Source: Xenophilus sp. E41
GTDB lineage: Bacteria > Pseudomonadota > Gammaproteobacteria > Burkholderiales > Burkholderiaceae_C
Assembly (NCBI RefSeq): GCF_003671765.1
Contig: NZ_QPIB01000042.1
Coordinates: forward strand, 124,001-188,000
DNA: 64,000 nt
Direction: 5' to 3'
A model generated the notes under the pieces. It worked only from the letters and a program-made list of their open reading frames with translations, had not been told where the DNA came from and searched no databases. Shown here piece after piece: positions 34,474 through 43,672 of this stretch. Numbering within the stretch: position 1 is the first letter of the stretch; each line of letters starts with the position of its first letter. A program made the translations under genes and the position numbers.

Positions 34474-35280
34474 TCACAGATCACCGGGCGACAGCGCCTT
34501 GAGCGCGTCGCGGCAATGCCGCGCGATCAGCTCCTGCCGCGGGCGCGGCATGCGCTCCAGCGTGGAGGCGACGCTGATGCCGGCCACGGGCTCGCCACGC
34601 GCGTTGCGCACCGCCATGCCCACCGCCAGCACGTTGCGGGTGGCATGATTGCCGACGACGGACCAGCCGCGCTCGCGCGTGGCGCGCACCAGGATCTGCA
34701 GCCGCTCGGGCGTCATGCCGCCGTAGCGCGGCAGCTGCGGCGCGTTGGCCGCAATCACGCGGGCCACTTCCTCGTCGGACAGCGCGGCCAGAAGCGCCAG
34801 GCCCGCGGCGCCCACGCCCAGCGGCTGGCGCGTGCCCACCTGGATCACCAGCACCTGCACCGGGTGCGTACCGACGTGGCGCGCGATGCAGTGCGAGGAC
34901 GGCCCTTCGCGCAGGATGGCGAAGGCGGCGTCGCCGCAGGCCCGGCTGACCCGCTCGAGCACCGGCTGCAGGTGCACGGCCATGTTGGGCTGCCGGGCCA
35001 GGGGTTGCTGCGTTGCCCAGCGCGGCCCGGCCACGTAGAGGAAACGGCCGCGCCGCGCCACATGGCCGCCCTCCATCAGGGTCGCCAGCAGGCGGTAGAC
35101 CGGCGCGCGCTCCAGCCCGCTTGCCCGGCACAGGTCGACCACCCGCAGCCCGTCCGGACTGGACATGACGGCTTCGAGCACCTGCAGGCCGCGGCGCAGG
35201 GTGCGGCTGCCGGCGTCCTCGTCGGCGGGCCGGGAAACGTCCGGCAGGCGGACGTTTTCGTTCGTTTTTCTGGGCGCCAT
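34474..35280 (-). CDS. IclR family transcriptional regulator
   Basis: 268 residues. The winged-helix N-terminus (RTLRRGLQVLEAVMSSPDGLRVVDLCRASGLERAPVYRLLATLMEGG) and the IclR effector domain (with CIARHVGTHPVQV, PLGVGAAGLALLAAL and PVAGISVAST) are clear. It is divergent from a Bug receptor gene with 93 bases between, so it almost certainly controls the downstream Bug/synthetase/lyase operon in response to an organic acid. Confidence 0.92.
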   Translation of the reverse strand: MAPRKTNENVRLPDVSRPADEDAGSRTLRRGLQVLEAVMSSPDGLRVVDLCRASGLERAPVYRLLATLMEGGHVARRGRFLYVAGPRWATQQPLARQPNMAVHLQPVLERVSRACGDAAFAILREGPSSHCIARHVGTHPVQVLVIQVGTRQPLGVGAAGLALLAALSDEEVARVIAANAPQLPRYGGMTPERLQILVRATRERGWSVVGNHATRNVLAVGMAVRNARGEPVAGISVASTLERMPRPRQELIARHCRDALKALSPGDL

Positions 35281-35373
35281 CTCGAAGAATTCCTGCTGTC
35301 CGGACCCGGAGTGTGCCTCGCAAGGCGTGCTGCGGTGCAAGGCCGGAAGCCATTCGACACTCAGGAGACACCC

Positions 35374-36369
35374 ATGACCCCGAACCCGCCCGCGCGCCGC
35401 CGGCGCTTCTTCGCCTTCGCGCTGTCGCTCGCCGTCGCCACGGCGGCGCTGCCCGCCCTGGCCCAGACGGCCGCCTGGCCGGCCAAGCCCATCCGCCTGG
35501 TGGTCGGCTACGCCGCCGGCGGCGCCACCGACGTGGTTGCGCGCCTCGTGGCGGTGAAGATGGGCGAGCAGCTCGGCCAGCCGGTGATGGTGGACAACCG
35601 GGCCGGCGCCAACAGCAACCTGGGCGCCGAGATCGTGGCGCGCTCGGCGCCCGACGGCTACACGCTCTACGTCTACACCATCGCCAACACCATCAACGCC
35701 ACGCTGTATCCCAAGCTCGGCTACGACCCGGTGAAGGACTTCGAGCTCGTCGGCCTGATGGCCAAGATCCCGAACATCCTGGTGGTCAACCCGAAGCTGC
35801 CGATCCAGTCGCCGGCGGACTACGTGCGCCATGCGAAGGCCTCGAAGGACGGCATCAGCTTCGCGTCCTCGGGCGCGGGCTCGTCCATCCACCTGTCGGG
35901 CGAGATGTTCAAGATGCAGTCGGGCGCCAACATGCTGCACGTGCCCTACAAGGGCAGCGCGCCGGCCATCACCGACCTGATCGGCGGCCAGGTCGATTCG
36001 ATGTTCGACAACACGCCTTCCGCACTGCCCCACGTGCAGGCCGGCAAGCTGCGGGCCATCGCGATCACGAGCGCGCAGCGATCGCCGCTGCTGCCCGACG
36101 TGCCCACGCTGGCCGAGTCGGGCTACGCGGGCTTCGACGTGCAGTCGTGGTTCGCGCTCGCCGCGCCGTCAGGCACGCCGCGGGCCGTGGTCGACCGGCT
36201 CAACGCCGCGCTGGGCAAGGCCCTGGCCGCGCCCGACGTGCGGCAGCGCCTGCAGGACCTGGCCGCCACGCCGGCCGGCGGCACGCCCGAGCAGGCGCGC
36301 AGCTTCGCGGCCTCGGAGCTGAAGCGCTGGCGCGAGGTGGTCAAGGCCTCGGGCGCCAGCGCCCAGTGA
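35374..36369 (+). CDS. Bug/TctC-family periplasmic solute receptor
   Basis: 331 residues. A signal peptide (RRRRFFAFALSLAVATAALP, cleavage near ALA-Q) is followed by Bug motifs: RLVVGYAAGGATDVVAR, VMVDNRAGANSN, VPYKGSAPAITDLIGGQVD and LLPDVPTLAESGYAGFD. GGAGA-type ribosome-binding bases (CAGGAGA) precede ATG 35374. It starts an operon with an acyl-CoA synthetase and a citryl-CoA-lyase-like gene, so its ligand is probably the acid that these convert. Confidence 0.93.
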   Translation: MTPNPPARRRRFFAFALSLAVATAALPALAQTAAWPAKPIRLVVGYAAGGATDVVARLVAVKMGEQLGQPVMVDNRAGANSNLGAEIVARSAPDGYTLYVYTIANTINATLYPKLGYDPVKDFELVGLMAKIPNILVVNPKLPIQSPADYVRHAKASKDGISFASSGAGSSIHLSGEMFKMQSGANMLHVPYKGSAPAITDLIGGQVDSMFDNTPSALPHVQAGKLRAIAITSAQRSPLLPDVPTLAESGYAGFDVQSWFALAAPSGTPRAVVDRLNAALGKALAAPDVRQRLQDLAATPAGGTPEQARSFAASELKRWREVVKASGASAQ

Positions 36370-36433
36370 AGCGCGGCGCAGCCGCCGGCTGCGCCGTCCC
36401 CCGCCCGCCAGGGCGCGATCCCACCGTTCCACC

Positions 36434-37948
36434 ATGTACCCGATCGACTTCTTCTGGCGGGCCGCCCAGCGCTGGCCCGACCGCATCGCCATCGACGCCC
36501 CCGAGGGCCCGACCCGCTACGACGCACTGGCGGCCCGCGTGGCGGCGCTCGCCGCCGGCCTGCTGGCGCTGGACCCGTCCCCGCAGAGCCGTGTGGGCCT
36601 GTGCGCCGCCAACAGCGCCGACCACATCGCCGCGCTGCTGGCCGTGCTGGCCTGCGGCAAGGTGTGGGTGCCGCTCAATCCCAAGAGCACGCGGCCGGAG
36701 ATCCGGCGCATCGTCGATGCGACCGAGCCGACGATCCTGATCCTGGACGAAGCCCATGCCGACCTGCTCGACGGCGCCCCCGGGATCCGCCTCTACACGG
36801 GGCATGACGAGACGCCGGCCGACGGCACCGCCTTGCGCGCCCTCGAGCAGGCCCACGCGGGCGCCGCAGCGCCGCGCCTGACCCTGCCGGGGGAGGCCAC
36901 CCAGGCCATCAAGTTCACCGGCGGCACGACCGGCCTGCCCAAGGGCGTGATGCAGCCCTACCGCGCGTGGATGGCCAACATCGCCAACCAGATCCAGGCC
37001 TGGGGCTTCGACGAGCACGAGCGCTACGTGGTGGCCGCGCCCATCACCCATGGCACCTCCACCTACCTGCTGCCCATCCTGGCACAGGGCGGCTGCCACG
37101 TGATCATGGCGGGCGCGGGTGCCGAGGCCGTGCGCGCCACCTTCCGCGAGCGCGGCGGCACCGCCTGCTTCATGCCGCCCACGCTGGTCTACATGCTGAT
37201 GGCGCTGCCGGGCGCGAGCCGCGCGGACTTCCCGCAGCTGCGTCGCCTGATCTATGGCGGCGCGCCGATGCCGCCCGAGAAGATCCGCCAGGTGCGCGCG
37301 TTCTTCGGCCCGGTGCTGGGCACCACCTACGGCCAAACCGAGGCGCCGCAGATCCTCACCGTGATGCGGCCGGAGGACTTCAACGACGAGCGCCACTGGG
37401 CCGCCGTCGGCCGCGCCACCTGGTTCAGCGATGTGGCCGTCATGGCACCCGACGGACGCCTGCTGCCGCCCGGCGAAGTGGGCGAGGTGGTGGCGCGCGG
37501 CGACCTGCTGATGAGCGGCTACTGGCGCCTGCCCGACAAGACGGCGGAGACGCTGGTCGACGGCTGGCTGCACACCGGCGACCGCGGGCTGATCGACGCG
37601 CAGGGTTATCTCTTCCTCAAGGACCGGCTCAAGGACATGGTCATCACCGGCGGCTTCAACGTCTACCCGGTCGACGTCGAGAACGCGCTGGGCCAGCACC
37701 CGGCCGTGCACGAATGCGCCGTGTTCGGCCTGCCCGACGACAAGTGGGGCGAGACGGTGCAGGCGGCCGTGCAGCTGCGCCCGGGCGCACAGGCGCAGGA
37801 GGCCGAGCTGATCGCTTTCGTGCGCGAGCGCCTGGGGCCGGTACAGACGCCCAAGCGCATCCACTTCCACGCCAGCCTGCCGCGCTCGCCGGTGGGCAAG
37901 GTGCTCAAAAACGCGGTGCGCGACCTGGCGCTGACCACGCCCGCCTGA
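36434..37948 (+). CDS. AMP-forming acyl-CoA synthetase
   Basis: 504 residues. The adenylate motif FTGGTTGLPKG starts at residue 161; TTYGQTEAPQ, GWLHTGDRGLIDAQGYLFLKDRLKDMVITGGFNVYP and the terminal SPVGKVLKNAVRDL lysine are all present. It likely activates the acid bound by the upstream Bug receptor. The gene is 64 bases downstream of bug and 22 bases before the lyase gene. No acyl-chain specificity can be read. Confidence 0.92.
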   Translation: MYPIDFFWRAAQRWPDRIAIDAPEGPTRYDALAARVAALAAGLLALDPSPQSRVGLCAANSADHIAALLAVLACGKVWVPLNPKSTRPEIRRIVDATEPTILILDEAHADLLDGAPGIRLYTGHDETPADGTALRALEQAHAGAAAPRLTLPGEATQAIKFTGGTTGLPKGVMQPYRAWMANIANQIQAWGFDEHERYVVAAPITHGTSTYLLPILAQGGCHVIMAGAGAEAVRATFRERGGTACFMPPTLVYMLMALPGASRADFPQLRRLIYGGAPMPPEKIRQVRAFFGPVLGTTYGQTEAPQILTVMRPEDFNDERHWAAVGRATWFSDVAVMAPDGRLLPPGEVGEVVARGDLLMSGYWRLPDKTAETLVDGWLHTGDRGLIDAQGYLFLKDRLKDMVITGGFNVYPVDVENALGQHPAVHECAVFGLPDDKWGETVQAAVQLRPGAQAQEAELIAFVRERLGPVQTPKRIHFHASLPRSPVGKVLKNAVRDLALTTPA

Positions 37949-37970
37949 ACCGACCCTGGAGACCGACCCG

Positions 37971-38747
37971 ATGACCGACAAGAACGCCCCGCCCGTCACC
38001 CGCCTGTGCACCCACACGCTCACCAGCCTGCACTACCGCGATGCCGATCTGGTGAAGGACCTGATGGGCCAGAAGACCTTCACCGAGGTGATGCTGATGC
38101 AGATCCTGGGCCGCACGCCGCGCCCGGTGGACATGCGCGTCGCCGACGTGGTGCTGATCGTGTTGATGGAGCATGGCCTCACGCCCAGCGCCATCGCCAC
38201 GCGCCTCATCTACATGAGCGCGCCCGAGAACCTGCAGGGCGCCGTCAGCGCCGGCCTGCTGGCGGTGGGCAGCTCCTTCGTGGGCACCATGGAGAACTGC
38301 TCGCGACTGCTCGACCGCATCCTCGCGGCCGATGACCCCGAGGCCGAGGCCGCCGCGATCGCCGCGCACCACCGGGCGCAGAAGAGCCCCGTGCCCGGCT
38401 TCGGCCACCACCTGCACAAGCCGGTCGACCCGCGGGCGTACAAGCTGCTCGAACTGGGCCGCGCCGAGCCGGAACTGGCCGGCCGCCACATCCGCGCGCT
38501 GGAGCAGCTCTCGGCCGCGGTGGACGCCGCCGCCGGCCGCAAGATCACCCTCAACGCCACCGGAGCGGTGGCGGCCCTGCTCGGCGAGATCGGCGTGCCC
38601 ACCGGCGTGATGCGCGGGTTTGCCGTCATCTCGCGCGCGGCGGGGCTGGTGGCGCACATCGTCGAAGAGCAGCAGAGCCCCTCGGGCCGCTTCATCTGGG
38701 ACACGGTGGAGCACGCCATCCCCTACGTGGGCGAAGGCGGTCGCTGA
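37971..38747 (+). CDS. Citryl-CoA lyase-like protein (short citrate-synthase fold)
   Basis: 258 residues, a citrate-synthase-superfamily protein of the short type usually annotated citryl-CoA lyase. The GFGHHLHKPVDPRA segment (His146) matches the GFGHRVYKxxDPRA catalytic histidine of citrate synthase. The two other catalytic positions are altered: the LHGGA histidine region reads GSSFVGTMEN (Ser102-Phe103), and the NVDFYSG aspartate region reads LNATGAV (Thr197). A lyase or other CoA-ester reaction is therefore more likely than citrate synthesis. It ends the Bug-synthetase operon and probably splits the CoA ester made upstream. Confidence 0.8.
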   Translation: MTDKNAPPVTRLCTHTLTSLHYRDADLVKDLMGQKTFTEVMLMQILGRTPRPVDMRVADVVLIVLMEHGLTPSAIATRLIYMSAPENLQGAVSAGLLAVGSSFVGTMENCSRLLDRILAADDPEAEAAAIAAHHRAQKSPVPGFGHHLHKPVDPRAYKLLELGRAEPELAGRHIRALEQLSAAVDAAAGRKITLNATGAVAALLGEIGVPTGVMRGFAVISRAAGLVAHIVEEQQSPSGRFIWDTVEHAIPYVGEGGR

Positions 38748-38774
38748 AGAAGTCGCCCGCGTTTCCGACCGTCT

Positions 38775-39596
38775 TCAGGGCGCGGGCTTGCGCAGACTGG
38801 CGCAGTAGTCGCGGGCCGGCAGCGCCGGCGTGGCCCAGACGGCGTCGAAACCGCCGCGGCCCGAGGTGGCCCCGCCGGCCGCCATGCGCACGCTGCGCAC
38901 CTTCAGGTCCGTCGGCAGGTGCTGGGCCACGCCCAGCGCAGGGTCGGCGTGTCCAGCGCCGGTAATGAGCAACACGAGCTGCCCGGGCCCGCGCGCCTGC
39001 TCCGCCAGGGTGTGGGCCATGGCGCGGTCGCGTGCGATCTGGATGCGCGTCATCGGCACGATCTGCGATTCGGGCAGCAGGCCGCAGTGGCCGTCGCGCA
39101 CCGCCTGCTGCTGTGCGCGAAGTGCCGGATCGGACAGCTGGGCATCGAGCGACACGTCGGCCATGGCGTCGCGCATGCGGGCACGCGGCAGGTTGGCGCC
39201 CACCACCGGCACGCCCGCGCGCACGGCGGCCATGACGGCCGGGGCGTAGTCGGTCCAGGGCCAGGCCTTGGCGTCCCAGGCCAGCGCGGCCTGCACCTGT
39301 GCCTCGGTGGCGCCGGTCGCCAGCCTGGCGGTCGTGCGGCCCTCCTCCGCCATCTCCAGCGCGAGCGCGGCGAGCTGCTTGCGCGCGACGAGCGCCTCGA
39401 CGCTCTCGCGCTCGATGAGGTGGTGCTCCGGTGCATCGTGCTGTTCGCCCAGCAGCATCACGTCGGCCGGCAGCAGCCGGGCGATCCGCTCGGGCACCGG
39501 GCCGTCGTCGGCGCCGCGCAACGCGGAACACGCCGCCAGGGCCAGGATGAGGATCGACAGCGCAGAAGTCAGACGCAATGGGAGGGCGAGGGCCAT
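38775..39596 (-). CDS. ChaN family heme-binding lipoprotein
   Basis: 273 residues with a signal peptide and lipobox LAAC (Cys23). The ChaN/DUF399 pattern includes VMLLGEQHDAPEHHLIE and LALEMAEEGR, with a C-terminal LLITGAGHAD. ChaN of Campylobacter binds heme and is thought to serve in iron uptake at the outer membrane; the same role is only inferred here. It is convergent with the citryl-CoA-lyase operon and divergent from the AbrB-type transporter. Confidence 0.88.
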   Translation of the reverse strand: MALALPLRLTSALSILILALAACSALRGADDGPVPERIARLLPADVMLLGEQHDAPEHHLIERESVEALVARKQLAALALEMAEEGRTTARLATGATEAQVQAALAWDAKAWPWTDYAPAVMAAVRAGVPVVGANLPRARMRDAMADVSLDAQLSDPALRAQQQAVRDGHCGLLPESQIVPMTRIQIARDRAMAHTLAEQARGPGQLVLLITGAGHADPALGVAQHLPTDLKVRSVRMAAGGATSGRGGFDAVWATPALPARDYCASLRKPAP

Positions 39597-39651
39597 CGCG
39601 CCATACTATGCGAGCCGCCACGCTGCGGCTGCCGTCCTTCGCCTGCTTCCC

Positions 39652-40728
39652 TTGTCGTTGCCCACCCCGCGTTACCTCGCCCGCGTCGCTGCCACGCTGC
39701 TGCTCGCACTCGCTGCCGCCGGCCTGTGCCTGTGGCTGCACACCCCGCTGCCCTGGATGATCGGCCCGCTGCTTGCGGTGTCGATCGCCTCCATCGCAGG
39801 ACTGCCGACCGCCAGCTTCACGCCGCTGCGCAACGCCGGCCAATGGACCATCGGCGCGGCCCTGGGCCTGTACTTCACGCCGCATGTGACGGCGCTGGTG
39901 GCCGGCATCTGGTGGGCGATCGCCCTCGCGATCGCGTGGGCGCTGGCGCTGGGCTTCGGCTTCGGCCGCTGGCTCGAGCGGCTGCACGCGCACCGCATGC
40001 CCCATGTGCCGCCGCATGCCATGCGAGCCACGACTTACTTCGCCGGCGCGATCGGCGGTGCGTCGGAGATGACCCTGATGGCCGAGAAGGCGGGGGCACG
40101 CACCGACCTCGTGGCCGCGGCGCACAGCCTGCGCCTCGTGCTCGTCACCGTGAGCATTCCCTTCGCCATGCAGTACAGCGGGCTCCACGGCCTGGACAGC
40201 GTGCCTCCTGCGGTGCGCGACGTGCGCTGGGAAGGTTTTGCGCTGCTGGCGCTGGCGACCTTGGGCGGCGCGCTGGCGATGCGCGCGCTGGGCCGCACCA
40301 ACCCCTGGTTCATCGGCCCCTTGCTGGTTGCGATGGCGATCACGATGAGTGGACACACGCTGTCGGCCGTGCCGCTGTGGCTGTCCAATGCGGCCCAACT
40401 GGTCATCGCCATCAGCCTGGGCGTGCGCTTCTCGCGCGAGTTCCTGCACACGGCGCCGCGCTGGCTCGCCTCGGTGGCGGCGGGCACGCTGGGCATGCTG
40501 GTGCTGTGCGGCGCCTTCGCGGCAGTGTTGGCCTGGGCCACCGGCATCCACTGGGCGACGATGGTGCTCGGCACCTCGCCCGGCGGCATCGCCGAGATGT
40601 CGATCACGGCCAAGGTGCTGCAGCTCGGCGTGCCGGTGGTCACGGCCTTCCAGGTCTGCCGGCTGGTGGCGGTGCTGGTGCTGACGGGGCCGCTGTATCA
40701 GCGGCTTTACGCAAGGCGCGGCCCCTGA
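39652..40728 (+). CDS. AbrB family membrane transporter (ammonia monooxygenase-like annotation)
   Basis: About 358 residues with roughly ten membrane segments in two similar halves. TPLPWMIGPLLAVSIASI and TNPWFIGPLLVAMAITMSG are the duplicated family motif, and TTYFAGAIGGASEMTLMAEK and GTSPGGIAEMSITAKVL its other copy. Family members are often called putative ammonia monooxygenase, but the topology suggests a transporter or permease. No ATG is available in frame at the right place; TTG 39652 (or 39658) is the likely start. Confidence 0.82.
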   Translation: MSLPTPRYLARVAATLLLALAAAGLCLWLHTPLPWMIGPLLAVSIASIAGLPTASFTPLRNAGQWTIGAALGLYFTPHVTALVAGIWWAIALAIAWALALGFGFGRWLERLHAHRMPHVPPHAMRATTYFAGAIGGASEMTLMAEKAGARTDLVAAAHSLRLVLVTVSIPFAMQYSGLHGLDSVPPAVRDVRWEGFALLALATLGGALAMRALGRTNPWFIGPLLVAMAITMSGHTLSAVPLWLSNAAQLVIAISLGVRFSREFLHTAPRWLASVAAGTLGMLVLCGAFAAVLAWATGIHWATMVLGTSPGGIAEMSITAKVLQLGVPVVTAFQVCRLVAVLVLTGPLYQRLYARRGP

Positions 40729-40736
40729 AAAGACGA

Positions 40737-40756
40737 AGGGCGCCCGAAGGCGCCCT
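40737..40756 (-). terminator. Hairpin terminator of the DUF3567 gene
   Basis: AGGGCGCC and GGCGCCCT around a 4-base loop (TTCG when read on the minus strand), followed on the minus strand by TCGTCTTTTC. The UUCG-type tetraloop and T-rich tail support termination of the minus-strand gene; the plus-strand side lacks a T tract. Confidence 0.65.
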
Positions 40757-40780
40757 GCTCGCTCGGCTCAGCCGGGTCCG

Positions 40781-41101
40781 TCAGTGCATCAGCACCGGGT
40801 TCTGGGCCAGCTCGGCGTAGCCTTCCAGGGTGTCCTCCACCTCTTCCTGCGTCGGCGTGTTGAGCTGCCAGGCCGCGATCTGCTTCTGGAACAGGTCGGC
40901 CCAGGAGCCGTCGAGGTAGACCTCCTTGCCGGAGCGCTTGTCGACGATCTCGAAGCCGTCGCGCGCCAGCACCGGCAGATGCGGCGCCACGGGGGCGTCG
41001 TCTTCTGTCGGCTGCACGTGGACGACGACGAAGGCGTCGGAGTCGTAAAGCATGTGCATGGCGGGGTGCTTCATGGAGTCGATGAGGGACATGGTCACCA
41101 T
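40781..41101 (-). CDS. DUF3567 family protein
   Basis: 106 residues. The MHMLYDSDAFVVVHV start of the conserved part, RDGFEIVDKRSGKEVYLDGSWADLFQKQIAAWQ and QEEVEDTLEGYAELAQNPVLMH match DUF3567, a small cytoplasmic family of Burkholderiales. Function is unknown. An extra ~16 residues precede the usual start (MHMLYD); internal ATGs at 41092 and near 41050 are alternatives. No clear ribosome-binding site distinguishes them. Confidence 0.85.
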   Translation of the reverse strand: MVTMSLIDSMKHPAMHMLYDSDAFVVVHVQPTEDDAPVAPHLPVLARDGFEIVDKRSGKEVYLDGSWADLFQKQIAAWQLNTPTQEEVEDTLEGYAELAQNPVLMH

Positions 41102-41224
41102 GTAGCAATCAACGCGCCAGATTCAAGAGGCGCCGACATGGCGTGGGCCGAGGCGCCCCGGAATCTGTGACTTCTGCCTGCGCCCGTAGGCCACGTCCGA
41201 CCCGGCCCCCGGAGATCCGCGCGC

Positions 41225-42457
41225 CTAGGGCGTGCCCGTGCCGCGCAACTGCAGGTCGGCCCAGTCGCCGTTGGGCTCGGTCTGGCGGATGCGCACGGGC
41301 AGCCAGCCCAGTTCCGGCGCCAGCCACAGCTCGATCTTGCGGTCGAAGGGCTTGCGCGGCAGGCGCGTGAGCTTGCGGGCCTGGAATTCGCCGGCCGGTG
41401 TGGCCTGCGCTTCGTCGCCGTCGACGCTGAAGCTCCAGACCTCGGCGTCGCGCGTGCCCGCCGTCTGGATGCTGAAGCTGCTCCCTGGGCCGTGGCGTGC
41501 CGGATCGCCGGCCAGCAGCGCCGACAGCTGCAGGATCACGCTCAACTCGTCCTGCGCGCCGGGTTGCAGCGGCGCCGGCGTGGTGGTGCTGCTGAACACG
41601 ATCTGGCCGCTCTCGCGCACGAAATGCGTGGCGACCTCGCTGCGGCGGGTGTCGGAAAAGCGTTGCGGCTCCAGGCCGCCGGGGCCGACGCGTCCCACGC
41701 TCGTGCGCGAGCGGATGGTGCGAAACAGCACACGCAAGGCCAGCCGCGCGTTGTACTGGCTGCCGTCCTGCAGCCAGATCAGCTCGCCGAACACCCCGGA
41801 CATCGGCTGCACGCCCTGCTGGCCGGTGACGGTGAAGTCCAGCTTGACCGAAGGCGGCACCTTGAGCGCCTCCGTCGCGCCCGGCACACCGGCACCTGCG
41901 CCGGCGCCCGTGCCCGCACCCTGGCCGGTGCCCGTGCCGCCGCCACCCGCCAGGCCGCCCTCCGGCTGCGCCGTGTCGGGCGCGCGGGCCAGGGCGTCCT
42001 GGCCCATCGACGGCGAGGAAGGTGCTCCCTCCGTTCCGGCCGTCGTACTTTCCGGCGGCGGCGTGGTCGGTGGCTCGGGCTCGGGCGAGGCGGGAGCCTC
42101 GACGCGCTCCGGCGCGGGCGCGGGGACGGGCGGCGTCGGCTTCGGCCGGGATGGAGCCACCGGGCGTGGATGGGGGCGCAGGCGCGCGTTGGGCCGGGGC
42201 CCGGCCTGTACCGGCTGGGGCGCCGGCGCCGCCGCGGCACCGGGCGAGCCGCCGCCGGTCGCCGCCGGGGGTGCAATGACGATGGTGCGCGTGCTGAAGC
42301 GATGCGCCAGCGGCAGGGCATCGTTCTGCGTGCCGCGTGGCAATGCGCCCATCACCAGCAGGTGCGCCAGCGTCACGAACACCGTCAGCACCGCCACCGC
42401 GCGCCACGGCCGCCGGGGACGCGGCAGCACGACGATCATCGGACGCAGGGAGGTCAT
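41225..42457 (-). CDS. DUF3108 domain protein with proline-rich linker
   Basis: About 410 residues. An N-terminal membrane anchor (WRAVAVLTVFVTLAHLLVMGAL) is followed by ~150 residues rich in Pro/Ala/Gly (PSRPKPTPPVPAPAPERVEAP), TonB-like in character. A C-terminal DUF3108 domain follows (KLDFTVTGQQGVQPMSGVFGELIW, DRKIELWLAPELGWLPVRIRQTEPNGD). It is probably an envelope-spanning protein anchored in the inner membrane. I prefer ATG 42457 because the frame upstream is Cys/Pro-rich and unlike a coding start. It is divergent from the FAH-family gene. Confidence 0.8.
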   Translation of the reverse strand: MTSLRPMIVVLPRPRRPWRAVAVLTVFVTLAHLLVMGALPRGTQNDALPLAHRFSTRTIVIAPPAATGGGSPGAAAAPAPQPVQAGPRPNARLRPHPRPVAPSRPKPTPPVPAPAPERVEAPASPEPEPPTTPPPESTTAGTEGAPSSPSMGQDALARAPDTAQPEGGLAGGGGTGTGQGAGTGAGAGAGVPGATEALKVPPSVKLDFTVTGQQGVQPMSGVFGELIWLQDGSQYNARLALRVLFRTIRSRTSVGRVGPGGLEPQRFSDTRRSEVATHFVRESGQIVFSSTTTPAPLQPGAQDELSVILQLSALLAGDPARHGPGSSFSIQTAGTRDAEVWSFSVDGDEAQATPAGEFQARKLTRLPRKPFDRKIELWLAPELGWLPVRIRQTEPNGDWADLQLRGTGTP

Positions 42458-42591
42458 GGACGGACAGCAGGGGCAGGAGCGACGAACGCAGGGGGCGAAG
42501 GGGGATGGCACGCCACTAAACTCCCGGCCTTCATCCAGTTTAGTGGGCCCGCAGGCGGGCACTGCCCCGCCGCGGCCTTTCCGCGCACCCC

Positions 42592-43665
42592 ATGAAACTC
42601 GCCACGCTCCAGGACGGTTCGCGCGACGGCCAGCTGGTCGTCGTCTCGCGCGACCTGACCACCGCCCACTACGCCACCGGGATTGCCCACCGCCTGCAGC
42701 AGGTGCTGGACGACTGGGGCTTCATGAGCCCGCAGCTGCAGGACCTGTACACCGCGCTCAACCACGGCCGCACGCGCCACGCCTTCCCCTTCAACCCCGG
42801 CCAGTGCATGGCGCCGCTGCCGCGCGCCTACCAGTGGGCCGACGGCTCGGCCTACCTCAACCATGTGGAACTGGTGCGCAAGGCCCGCAACGCCGAGGTG
42901 CCCGCCACCTTCTACACCGACCCGCTCATGTACCAGGGCGGCAGCGACGACTTCCTCGGCCCCACGGACGACATCGTGGTGCCCAGCGAAGCGATGGGCA
43001 TCGACTTCGAGGCCGAGGTCGCCGTCGTCACCGGCGACGTGCCCATGGGCGCCACGCCCGAGCAGGCGCTGGACGGCATCCGCCTGGTCATGCTGGCCAA
43101 CGACGTGAGCCTGCGCAACCTGATCCCGGCCGAGCTGGCCAAGGGCTTCGGCTTCTTCCAGAGCAAGCCCGCCACCGCCTTCAGCCCCGTCGCCGTGACC
43201 TTGGACGAACTCGGCCCCGCCTGGCAGGACGGGCGCGTGCACCTGGCGCTGCAGAGCACCTGGAACGGCCGCAAGGTCGGCCTGTGCGACGCCGGGCCGG
43301 ACATGACCTTCCACTTCGGCCAGCTCATCGCCCACATCGCCAAGACCCGCAACGTGCGCGCCGGCAGCATCGTCGGCAGCGGCACCGTCAGCAACCCCGG
43401 CGTCGAGAAGAACGGCCGCATGGAATGGCCCAAGGGCTACTCGTGCATCGCCGAGAAGCGCTGCATCGAGACCATCCAGGACGGCGCGCCGAAGACCGAG
43501 TTCATGAAGTACGGCGACACCATCCGCATCGAGATGAAAGGGCTGGACGGCAGGTCGCTGTTCGGGGCCATCGAGCAGGAGGTGGTGCCGGTGGGGGGCC
43601 GGGTCAAGGCGGCGGAGGCGGCTGCGCCGCAGGTCCGCGGCGAGGACGACGCGCTGGAGGACTGA
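42592..43665 (+). CDS. Fumarylacetoacetate hydrolase family protein
   Basis: 357 residues of the FAH fold. It hydrolyses a C-C bond or isomerises acylpyruvates in aromatic catabolism. The family core is visible: DDIVVPSEAMGIDFEAEVAVVTGDVP carries acidic metal ligands, with LANDVSLRNLIPAELAKGFGFFQSKP and VGSGTVSNPGVEKNGRMEWPKGY later. The extended N-terminus (~100 residues) fits FAH-type two-domain members. It stands alone, but a flavin hydroxylase and Bug receptor lie within 2.5 kb, consistent with aromatic-acid degradation. Confidence 0.88.
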   Translation: MKLATLQDGSRDGQLVVVSRDLTTAHYATGIAHRLQQVLDDWGFMSPQLQDLYTALNHGRTRHAFPFNPGQCMAPLPRAYQWADGSAYLNHVELVRKARNAEVPATFYTDPLMYQGGSDDFLGPTDDIVVPSEAMGIDFEAEVAVVTGDVPMGATPEQALDGIRLVMLANDVSLRNLIPAELAKGFGFFQSKPATAFSPVAVTLDELGPAWQDGRVHLALQSTWNGRKVGLCDAGPDMTFHFGQLIAHIAKTRNVRAGSIVGSGTVSNPGVEKNGRMEWPKGYSCIAEKRCIETIQDGAPKTEFMKYGDTIRIEMKGLDGRSLFGAIEQEVVPVGGRVKAAEAAAPQVRGEDDALED

Positions 43666-43672
43666 ACGCGCG

